From contig BQUP01000001.1 of assembly GCA_022835595.1 (NCBI GenBank), positions 2,046,001 through 2,110,000 of the forward strand: DNA of 64,000 nucleotides. The letters run 5' to 3'. Numbering within the stretch: position 1 is the stretch's first letter; every line of letters begins with the position of its first letter. The notes under the pieces are model-generated. The model was given only the letters and a program-made list of their open reading frames with translations. It was not told the origin of the DNA and ran no database searches. Source of the DNA: Cystobasidium ongulense (taxonomy: Eukaryota; Basidiomycota; Cystobasidiomycetes; Cystobasidiales; Cystobasidiaceae). The position numbers and the translations under genes are program-made. Below are positions 1 to 10,119 of this stretch, piece by piece.

Positions 1-47
1 TGCAGTACGACCATCAAGCCTAGTCGCATGGGCGAAGCACAAGCATC

Positions 48-2688
48 ATGAAGTCAGTTTTCTCACGCAACTTGCCGTCTCTCCTTACCCTCAAGCTCAT
101 CCTCTATCAATTCCTGCCGGTAATTCGCGCCAAAGATGATCATTCGGCGGCATGGAATGGCCAAACAACCGAAGGTTCAGACACAACGCAATCGGACAAG
201 GTTCCTTTCACTCCATTCTGGGTGCCCTATGGATCAAAGCTAGTGGACGATACAGACGATGGCATCGCCTGGTTGGGCGGAGCAGGAGACTGGATCAAGC
301 ACGTATCAAGCGACTACATCAATGGAACAATACACACAGGCACGCAAGCAGGTGCATCGTTTACTTATAGATTCAGAGGATCGGGCATAGAATGGTACGG
401 ATGTACCTCTCCATATCACGGTAAAGCTGCAGTCTGGATTGATGGTAAATGGCAAGAACGTATCAACCTATACTCTGAAAACGCATATTGCCAGCAAATC
501 ATCTGGAAGCATGATGATCTAGATTATGGCTTGCATACTATCAAAGTCACAGTCCTTGGGACTCAGGATAAACGTGCGAACGGGATGAGAATCGATATTG
601 ACGCATTGGTAATTGATGAAACTGCCCCTAAGCGCTCTCGAGAACGACGCCGTAGCAATAACAAGATTATCAAGCGACTCAAGCAACCTTTAACGAATGA
701 AAATCTATGGACAGTCGGTCAAACCCGTTTAGCTCAAACGGGTAATTTGGGAGTTTCAGCAATGCAGATTTCTATAGTAGATGATTCACATATGATCATA
801 GTAGATAAAGTTGAACATAACACTTTGACGGTGAATGGACATCCAGCATGGGGATCAATCTACAATTTCAACACAGGAAAAGAAAGACCTTTGGATTTAC
901 AATCTAATTCTTTCTGTGCAGGTGGATCATGGCTTAGCAATGGTACTCTAATTAACGTTGGTGGCAATCCCGTAACTAGTGATCATACAGGTTCCGCCGA
1001 TTTTGGTGACGTTAATGGTTTACAAGCTATTAGAATGTTTAATCCTTGTCCTGATAGTGAAGATTGTGATATTTATGAAAATCCTCACAGAATTAGAATG
1101 GCTGGTGCTAGATGGTATTCTTCAGTTGCTAGACTACCGGATGGATCGGTTTTCATTATAGGTGGTGCTATCAAGGGAGGTTGGATCAATAATCAGTAAG
1201 GCATTATCTACTTTCACTTTGGTTTATTGGTGGCCAGACACTGAACCTCTTTGGTTTCAACAGAACCGTCAATAACCCTTCCATCGAATACTATCCTCCT
1301 AAGAACCTACACGGCTCAAATGGTCTACCCATCCATTCTCCCTTCTTGGCAGAGACCTTGAATGCCAATCTGTTCCCGATCATCTTTCATCTGCCAAACG
1401 ACCGTATCTTCGTAGCTGCGAATACGAAAGCCATGATATATGACTATCACGCGAATACGGAACAGCGACTTCCCGATATCCCGAATGGGATCAGAATAAC
1501 CTATCCTATGACAGCAGGAGCCGTAATGCTACCTCTGAGCGAAGATAATGGATATACACCTGAGGTACTCATTTGTGGTGGATCGAATGTGGATGATACC
1601 TTGCCGAGCTGGGAAGTAAGCTCACAAGCTCCAGCCTCGGATCAGTGCATCAGAATGGCATTGAATGATCAGGGTATTGCAAAGGGATGGCAAGTCGAGC
1701 ACATGCCTCAAGCTAGGCTTATGCCCGATCTTGTTCTTCTTCCGAACGGAGGTGAGTCTCTCTTGCCTGCAGTGCGGCTGCTCTTCTTATCATTGGGATG
1801 CTGACATCAGTATCCTCCATGTCCAGACATACTCATCGTGAATGGAGCACAAACTGGAGTGGCAGGCTACGGCAATGTGAAAGATCAAGCTGGTCAATCT
1901 AATGCAGATAATCCAGCCTATACCCCAGTGGTATATCGACCCTCGGCACCAGCTGGTGTTCGTTTCTTGACCGATATAGCGATGCCAAGTTCCGATATTG
2001 CAAGATTGTATCACAGCGTGGCTACATTATTACCATCTGGGGAAGTGCTCATTGCTGGATCGAATCCTAATCTTGACAGAACCAATGTACAGTTTCCAAC
2101 GTGAGCTCTCCCACACTAGACCCTTGCGGAAAGATAGATGTGGACCTCAACTGACTTGGTCAAGTCGTGCTTCACAGCGAATATCGCGTGGAAACCCTCT
2201 CACCTCCCTATATGGCCACCAGAAGACCGAGCTACTCCAATATACCTGGAAACATTCCTTATGGAGGGACTTTTGAATTGCAGACCGACTTGACAGACGA
2301 TACACCTCTAGACAAGTTGAAAGGTAAGCTCACTCCAGTGAATGAACCTTGTGTAGTGATTGGTCTGATTCTGTATATGGGTTCATTCGCATATTCAGTA
2401 TCCCTCATCGATCTAGGTTTCGTAACGCATTCTATTCACATGAATAGTCGACTTCTAACACTCAAAGTAAACAGCATAAAGTCAGGAACAATCCAAGTTC
2501 AAGGACCGCCGTCCAACTTGATATACCCACCCGGACCAGGATGGCTTTATCTCATCAATGACGGTATACCGAGTGTAGGCAAGAAAGTAATGGTCGGAGA
2601 TGGAACCGGCCCGCCTGTCGATGAGGCGGCTATCGCGAACGTCCTCGCTAGTACAGAAACCATAGCAAAAGAGAAGAAGCCTAATTGA
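48..2688 (+). CDS. Secreted glyoxal oxidase-like copper-radical oxidase
   Basis: Five exons (48-1195, 1264-1751, 1827-2100, 2178-2323, 2399-2688) join in phase to 781 residues. After a hydrophobic signal peptide, residues about 50-190 look like a galactose-binding-like jelly roll (VDDTDDGIAWLG, AGASFTYRF, GSGIEWYG, GLHTIKVTV). A basic linker (RSRERRR) follows, then the seven-bladed propeller and C-terminal DUF1929-type domain of glyoxal oxidases. Family active-site positions are visible: SFCAGGSW (Cys of the Tyr-Cys cofactor), ARWYSSVARLPDG (its Tyr), ARLYHSVATLLPSG (Tyr-His ligands) and GFVTHSIHMNSR (His ligand). Such enzymes oxidise aldehydes or alcohols and release hydrogen peroxide outside the cell. 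Substrate cannot be read from sequence. A decayed copy lies 540 bases downstream. Confidence 0.85.
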
Positions 2689-3227
2689 GAAGAGCAAGTA
2701 ATGAGTACGATACATGGCTACATTCCAATAACGCATGGACGCGCGAAAAGGAAACCAGCTGAACCTCTGCGCATTTCAGAGCATTGCCATGTTGACAATG
2801 ATAACATTGACAAAGATAACGAAAAATAGTACCAAAGATGAAACAGTTTTTAGATAACATACCTGAATATCTTCCCCAAACCCCTCGTAGACGTTTCACT
2901 GCCCTGGTTCGGCACGATCATGCATCAGTATCGCATGTGGCCCGGGCCGTTTGCAGAACAGATGCAGCTTAGGCGCGCTCAAGCGAACTATCCAGCCCCC
3001 GAAGTGACGAAGACAAGTCGTGAGCAGCGGCAGTTCACCCCCTAGTCCTTCGGCTTACATGCGCTCAAGGTCAATTTATGCCGGGCGGTGATGCGAGAGA
3101 GATTGTCGCCCGCTCTAAAAGTTTCAAACTTCGTGTCTTGACTGAGTACTCATTCATGGGTCCAGTATTTGTTAATCGCATAATACGTTAAGCTCAGCGA
3201 GGCTCATAGACCGCTCTTGAAACCATC
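2689..3227. other. Intergenic spacer between oxidase gene and its broken copy
   Basis: About 540 bases without a coding signal I can support. It should hold the 3' UTR of the oxidase gene and the former promoter of the truncated copy. No repeat or RNA gene was seen. Confidence 0.5.
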
Positions 3228-4333
3228 ATGAAACGCCTCTTCTTTCGAAGGTCGACACAATTTCCCGTTATTGCGCTTATCCTCTTCCACTCATACACTG
3301 AAGCAAAGGGTGGCTACTCGGCATGGAGCGGTCAAGCCACCGAAGGTGTCAAGACAAAGGGCGATGTTCCTATAGCTCTCAGAATGGATAAACGCGCAAC
3401 CGAAGGGCGAGTTGATGTTGATATATCGGTAGCTGATGAGTCTGCATCCAAACTACCTCAAGAGTCACCGAACAATGACAAGATGACGAAGCGTATTAAA
3501 AGAGCGTTAACCTATGCACCTTTCTGGACAGGAGTCTAGTGCCGAACACCTGGCCCTCATGTCTGGGGTCTATCGACCGACCGCACCCCTTGCTCAACGT
3601 CTCTTGAAGTCGCCAACATCACAAAATCAACTATAGCAAGGATAGATTACAGCGTAGCTACTTTGTTGCCTTCTGGAGAAGTACTTATTGCTGGATCGAA
3701 TCCTAATCCAAATGTAGAGCTTGATCCGAAGAAGCCGGACAGAACGTGAGTAGGCCTTCCTCATTCTAGGGGCACGCCAAGAAATTTAGCTTGACATACT
3801 AATGACATCGAATCTTGTGGTCATAGCGAATATCGAATTGAAAGGCTCTCGCCTCCTTACATGACATTGAGTAGGCCAAGAATTTCTGAAGTGCCTTTAA
3901 AAATTGCCTATGATGCAACCTTTCACTTAAAAACGGACTTGCCGGATGACACGCCCAACGTGAAAGGTAGGGTGACGCCGCCGTTGTCCGATACTCTATA
4001 CAGTGTCAATTAGCTGATTGCGTACGCGGATTATCTCCAAAACTAGTCTCGCTCGTCGACTTGGGCTTCGTGACACATTCGACTCATATGAGTAGTCGAC
4101 TCGTAACCCTCAATGTGAACAGCATAAAATCAGGTCTCATGGAAGTAGTAGGACCGCTGAACAATACGATATATCCACCTGGACCAGGGTGGCTTTATAT
4201 TATAAATGATGGGACAGCGAGTAAAGGCAAGAAAGTGATGGTTGGCGACGGCAACGGTCCGCCCGTTGACGATGCGGTTATTGCAAATGTTCTCGCTACT
4301 ACAACAGTTATAGCCGAAGTCGATGCTAAGTGA
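3228..4333 (+). pseudogene. Truncated tandem copy of the glyoxal oxidase-like gene
   Basis: The stretch starts like its intact neighbour, with a signal peptide and then GGYSAWSGQATEG against AAWNGQTTEG. It runs only about 100 codons to a stop at 3537-3539. Most of the jelly-roll domain and the first propeller blades, with the Cys and first Tyr of the radical site, are missing. Homology resumes near 3650 (DYSVATLLPSGEVLIAGSNP, where the intact gene has LYHS, so the Tyr-His pair is lost) and continues through ERLSPPYM, LVDLGFVTHSTHMSSR and YPPGPGWLYIINDG to a stop at 4333. Intron positions near 3748 and 3965 match the intact gene. It is therefore a DNA-level tandem duplicate that lost its core by internal deletion. 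It could still make a short secreted peptide from the first frame, but not an active oxidase. Confidence 0.85.
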
Positions 4334-4819
4334 TCCAAGCAAGCAACCAGACCACATCACTATCAATGAGTAACTCTTGAGTGTAGGCAAAAAGCGATGG
4401 TCGAATACCACCTATTGGTGACGAGGATATTACAAAGCTTGCTCACGCGTAGAACGTAGACAAAAAGAAGAACAAGATAGGGCCAGTCAAGCCAGCAACA
4501 CATTGGCCATGAATCAGAGAGCAAACTGCAGCGTTGATCGTACAACACATAGGCAGTTGGAGTTGCCTTGTTTCTTATTTCACCTCCCATCCGTTGTCCA
4601 ATTTATAACCTCAGCATGTATAACCCAATGAAAAGTTCGCACTTTTAGAGCATTCTTGTCCCGATACAGATCACATAATCATCCTGACGGTGTACAAAAC
4701 ATACTGAATAGCGCTACATCGACTAAATTTAAAATATCAAGTAGTTCACATATTGGAAATTTCAATGAGCGTAGCGACATGGGCATATTCTTGCGAAAAC
4801 TCTTTCAATCGATCCAATA
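4334..4819. other. Convergent 3' spacer
   Basis: Roughly 490 bases between the broken oxidase copy (plus strand) and the 3' end of a minus-strand gene. No ORF with coding character, tRNA or repeat was recognised. Confidence 0.5.
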
Positions 4820-6540
4820 TCAAATTGGAGGCATTGAATACCTCCTGTCCCTGACAAGTCCAGACTTGTCGTTGACAGCCATGACGAATCTTCTGTCAGC
4901 TCCAGCTAATCTTTCAATCTCTTCAAATTCACGTTCTCTTCTTCTATCTTGAGCGTCTCTCATTGCTCTTCTATGCGCCACAATCTTGCCCTCTATCTCC
5001 CTAGCTCTTTGCGCACCTAACTCATCTGCTCTCTCTAGAGACTGTGACAAAGCAGGCTTTACTACAGCGCCGGTGTTAGACTGTGGTTGTTTGTGGTTTC
5101 TCCTAGCAAGTCTAATCTCAGCAATTGCTTTGACTCTTTCAGCCTCTCTCATTTGTCTTTGAACATCGGCTATCTCCTGTCGGTTCATTCTCCTCAGGTT
5201 TGTATTCCGCAAGATATCAATGTCATTATCCGAGCTTAATCTATTTCTGTTGATATCCTGGTAGTAATTCTCTCTTATCTGATTCAAGGCCTGTCTTTCG
5301 GAGTCTTCCGTAACAGGAGCAACTCTTAAGCGACGAGGAAGAGTTTGAGCTTGTTGAAGATATGCGTTGCGATTGATAGGAGCAGGATCACTTCGTGGTC
5401 GGTAACTAGATCCAACATTGAGACGAGGTAACGGTCCGTTGCTATCAAGCAACGAAAAGTCGAATGCAGGGCTGCCGATTAGAGAAGTTGGATTTGAAGT
5501 ATAAGGAGGAGGAGGAGAGAAGCCTGAGGAGCTAATTGACGATCTTGGTGAGCGAAGCGAAAGACTTGTTGGCCTTACTGAGGGCAAGTTGTGGAGCAGC
5601 GAGGAGCCTGACCCGATCTCACCCAAGGATGGTAATCGTGTATCACCAATTGTGCCCGAGGTTTGATGATTGAGTAGTGGAGAGAATGATGCACTTGAGC
5701 ATCCCTCAATATTTCCTCCGGGCCTAACAAGTCTAGAGAAAGGACCAGAGGGTAATAGATCCATCGAAGTAATGGAAAGAGGACGTTGACCAGAAGGAGA
5801 AGAAGCTGCCAGTGGTCTTCTCCCTATTTCCAGCGTCCCAGGGGATGTAGAGGACAACGCCGGACTTGAAAGTGGGAATGCTTGAAGAGGCATAAAACGA
5901 GCCAATGAGCCGCGGTAAGAATCTCTAACTAGCACGAGTAAATCTCCTAGCTCATTGCGACCTGACCAGTATTCACCATTGCCTGGTCTATGACGACCTA
6001 AGAACCAATGTGGATTTTCGAAAATGATGATCTTGTCGCTGTGTGAATTGGACAGAAAGGCATGATATCAGCTTCATACAATTACCTGCATGATTGCCTA
6101 CGAGACATGCCGGTGAAGAGAGAGGAGAAATTCTCACCCAGTGGCATGTAAAGCATCCCAGAACGCTTCATCTTCTCTAACGGTCATCTCAAGCGCTTGG
6201 CCAATTTTCCTCTTTAGATTAGTGAGCGAAGGCATCACGAAGCTATTTGCGTTCTTTAAGGCATATTCCCATAGTGTATAGGTTTTTAGAGGCGATTTTG
6301 GATCATAAGCTAGCTTGAGTTTCGATAGTGACGATTCGTTGAAGAAGATTAGAGAGATGTCTTGAGAGGGGTCGTGATAAGCTGATCGAGGGACGGAGTA
6401 ATGATGGGCTATTCAATGATGATGATGATGACGACGGGGGGAGAGTATGTCAGTGCTGTGCGTTTGTTCTGGCAGCCTACCATTCCAGCTATTGTTCTGC
6501 ACTCACATAAGGCACCGACTCGACCGGTGAAGAGCGGCAT
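4820..6540 (-). CDS. Unknown protein with a NADAR-like N-terminal region and a disordered, coiled-coil tail
   Basis: Three exons (6540-6507, 6408-6138, 6038-4820) join in phase to 507 residues starting MPLFTGRVGAL. Residues about 60-145 resemble the C-terminal half of NADAR/YbiA N-glycosidase domains: ALEMTVREDEAFWDALHATGD followed by NPHWFLGRHRPGNGEYWSGR and NELGDLLVLVRDSYRG, matching the family pattern LLxTGDxxLxE...W..G..G.N.LGxLLxxVR. The N-terminal half of the domain is poorly conserved, so activity is uncertain. The rest is rich in Ser, Pro and Arg. The last 150 residues are charged (RQEIADVQRQMREAERVKAI, EIEGKIVAHRRAMRDAQDRR) and look like coiled coil. Gene reality is well supported by splice phases; the domain call is by memory of the family only. 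Confidence 0.6.
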
Positions 6541-7041
6541 TGTTTTCCTTTTTGAGTATTTTGGGATAAGGCTGTCACTTGAGACAGTTGCTGTGATATA
6601 ATATAAGCAAGAGCAGCAGTATTGGATTGGAGCCGGATGGCTGTTAAAGAGATCTAAGTGATGCGAAAAGGCCAGCTTTTATAGAGCGTCTAGAGGAGAG
6701 AAATGTAAGGAAAGCCAAGGGCAGGTGGAGACCGAAAAGCTAGATCATTTTCATGATCGGTATCAACATATTAGATCTCCTGAGTTTTGTAGTGGTCCTG
6801 TCTTGTTGTTGTTCCTAGGATGTCATCGTGGGGGCTGAATGAAGCTCCTATGGCTGAGAAGCATCTATTTCCACGCCTCTTCCTGGAACAGAGTAGGTCA
6901 CACCGCCCATACGCATACTTGAAGCTTGTCGTTGACCGAGTACTCATCGGGCAGTGAATACTGTGCCGCTTCTACTCGATGAGCTTCGATATCTATGTCT
7001 GATGCCTTGGCTGGCCGATCAAGGTGCCCGCAGGACCGTTG
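6541..7041. other. Spacer upstream of the NADAR-like gene
   Basis: It contains the 5' region of the minus-strand gene starting at 6540. A minus-strand open stretch at about 6899-7041 continues the frame of the uncertain gene at 7042-7386 after its stop. No other signal was seen. Confidence 0.4.
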
Positions 7042-7386
7042 CTATTGATCCTCGAAGATCCATTTAGAATCTTGTCGAAGGAGCGCTCTTATAGCTGGAA
7101 ACAGCGCATGTATGTACGCTGTTTCATTTCTAGGGAGAAGTCTTGATGTATGGCTGTGGGCGCAACGGTAGAGAGCACCTTGAGAAAAGGTCGATGGAGA
7201 TGGGAACGTGAGAGCGATGGGAGGACTGAGAGAAGCCCATTCAAGCAGGGAGTGCAGTGTGTCGTGGTCGGGACAGCCGAGAAGAGGGAGACTGCGATGG
7301 AGTTGAAGTGCACGGCGGGTCACGCTTTCGACGCGTTGAAGCCTTTGGTCGCCGGCGTGGACAAAGAAAGCACCGTTGACGGTCAT
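7042..7386 (-). CDS. Uncertain small hypothetical gene
   Basis: An open frame starting MTVNGAFFVHAGDQ has codon use like the real genes here (C-ending codons). It ends after about 115 codons in SKWIFEDQ. The same frame then stays open for some 46 more codons beyond the stop (ending LQVCVWAV near 6899). This suggests a missed intron that removes the stop, for example one using a GT near 7182, or a decayed gene. The frame is also open upstream to 7470. No family was recognised, and it may be a chance ORF. Confidence 0.3.
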   Translation of the reverse strand: MTVNGAFFVHAGDQRLQRVESVTRRALQLHRSLPLLGCPDHDTLHSLLEWASLSPPIALTFPSPSTFSQGALYRCAHSHTSRLLPRNETAYIHALFPAIRALLRQDSKWIFEDQ

Positions 7387-7729
7387 GGTCTGTGCTTGCG
7401 AGTGACGGTAGCCAGGACTACCAGACACGGCTGAATGTATCTCGTCAACATCATCACCACCGCACTCCAAGTTACTCTAATCAACGTTACAACGCGAATA
7501 ACAACTTAATTAACGCGTCCTTTGCTTGCTTTGCGCTGTTTTGGTGCCGAGAGAATAGAAGAGGTGATCGGGAAATTCAAGGCAGGCAATCATCAGCAGG
7601 ACAAGGCGACAAGTAGGCCTGAACAGGACATACTGCAGTTGGTTGGAGAGCATGTTGGGGATGCATTGAAGAGGAGAGAGAACACGCTACCCTCCCACCC
7701 TCGTTATTCCCACAACCCCATCTCCCGCC

Positions 7730-10082
7730 ATGGACAGACGACCAGTCCGCGACAGCAGCATGAGCAGCGCGACCCGGGACTCGGTCTCGAGCAGCGTCAA
7801 TGGCCTGATCCAGCAGTCCTTCCAGTGGCTTGATGTGGATGAGAGCGGCTCTCGTTCCAGTGACATTGGTGAGTTTGGCTTTCTCTGCATGATTGTTGTG
7901 TCCCGAGCTGATCTTGTCGTACCTCTATACCAATGCCTGCTCGACGGTGTCACGCACACAGACCAACGCCCGCTCTCCCTCGCACCTCCGAATCCTGCAT
8001 TCAGAAGCGACAGGTCCTTGAATTTGCGCACCAGTCCATCTGCGTCGTCCCTCCCTGCCTCTCCACTCTCCTCGTCGCAAGACCAACACCCTTCTCGCCC
8101 GGGCTCCTCCACCTCCATCAACACGGTGACTCCAGGCCAGCCTGCAGCTGTCGTATTCCCGCCATCACGAGGAGCGAGCATGCAGTCCACAACATCATCC
8201 TCGACCGCATCATCATCGCAAGCAGGCTATTTCCCTCTCTTTCCATCCCCACCGCGTCCTCTTGAAGCGACCCAAGCAGCCGATCACCCTCAGCCATCCT
8301 ATTGCCCATCACAAGAGGACGAGGAGTATGCGACGATCCCACATTCGCGAAACCAATCTGCAGATGATGCATGCTTCTATGCTGATGGTGGAAATACCTC
8401 ACTAGTTGCTACCGACGCTCCTGGTCCACCACCGCAGTCGGCACTCCCTCCTCCACCGCCAAGCACAAGCACATATCAACACGACCTCCATCACACGTCG
8501 TTGAACAACATCATCAACGCCCCCGCGCGCGAGTTATACGATTCACCACACTCGCCTGGCTTGCCCCCCTCACCGCGTTTCAACGACTATTCTCCACAGC
8601 ATAGCTATCCACAATATCAACAAGCGCCACATCCAAGACAATTCTCTTCTTCTTCTTCTAATGCTTCGTATGGGACAGCCATAGCAGCAGCTGGTATTCC
8701 TCTCCCTTCATCACCCTACAATTCTCAATATGCAGCCCTTTCAAATCATACTTATCCAGCTCGAACTGCTTCAATGGCTAATTCAGACCGTTCATACCAT
8801 CAATCACAACAGTCACCTTATCCGCATTCAAGGAATGGTTCAGCTAGATATCTAGTTGATGGACAAGGCGTGAATTCACTTCAGCACTCACCTACTGGTG
8901 GAGCTTTCCAGTCCGCAACTGCAGGCGCAGGAATCGGAGCACTAGCAGGAGGTGGAGCAATCTACCTCCCATCAAGTCCAAACCCTGCAGGAGGGGCATA
9001 CACACACCCCAACGCTACTGAATCAACAATATGGGGAGCAGGAGGTGGTGATTATTCACCAAACGGAGGTGAACACGACGAGAAAGGATACTATGGTCTG
9101 GGAAGTAATAATAGTAAAGCAATGGGAATGGAAGATACTGCTAGTATCGTGAGTTATGGACAACGGAAGAGAGGTGGTAGTATGATGAAAAGCGCAAGAG
9201 GCGTGGGGAAGAATGGAAGTAGAAAAAAATGGTGGATTATCGCTGGTATTGCTTTGCTTGGTGAGTATTTCTTTTTCGTGGATTATCCGTTGCCTCTATG
9301 CCTTCCGGCAACAAAGCTGAATCTTGGATGTCTCGTCAGTCATTGGAGCGGCAATTGTAGGAGTCGTTGTCTACCTCACTAAGCGGAACTCCTCGAACAA
9401 CACAGTCGCACAAGATAGTGCTTCTGATAATGCCAATGGAGCGGCGAGTGGTACTAGTCAAACTGGCTCAAGTGCCTCTTCTAAGCCCACTTCCGCTGCA
9501 CCAAAGCCGGTCACTGCTGGTGGTGATGGTTCGAAGATCACCATGGAGTAAGTGAAAATTACCTCTCTGCTACTCCGCATGTACTCGAGCGTGAGACGAT
9601 AAGAAACAAGAAAAACTGCTGAATTTTACACGTTTTTGTCTGGCACTCCATAGGAATGGGCAAAGTTTCACTTATCGAAATCCATTTGGCGGAACTTGGT
9701 CTTCTACGCCTTTCGATGATTCTGCTAGAGCCCAGTCCTATTCACCTGCTTTGAATGAACGATGGGACTATTCTTCTGATAAGTGAGTATTTCGAGTTCT
9801 CAGACACCGTTACTCGCTTTTTCTTTAAGATAGAAGCTGATAAATCTCATGATCTACTTGTTCTAGAATCTATGGTGTCAAGTGAGATTCTGCTGGCCGT
9901 GTGTGTTGCCAAGTCACGTGTTGATATTTTTGCTTCGACTTTATAGTATTGGGGGTTGGCTTCATACAGAACCTTTCATTGCGCCTGCTCTTTACGAGCC
10001 ATTTGCGGATGTGAGTGCTGTCTAAGCCCGGCGAGAAAGCTCGATTCATCTGATTGATCGATCTTCATAACTCGCTTTGCTT

Positions 10083-10119
<37 letters not shown>

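Noticed and set aside
10084-10119. Poly-C tract as a possible functional G-quadruplex element
   Set aside because: It directly abuts Ns inside a conserved coding domain, so an assembly artefact is far more likely.
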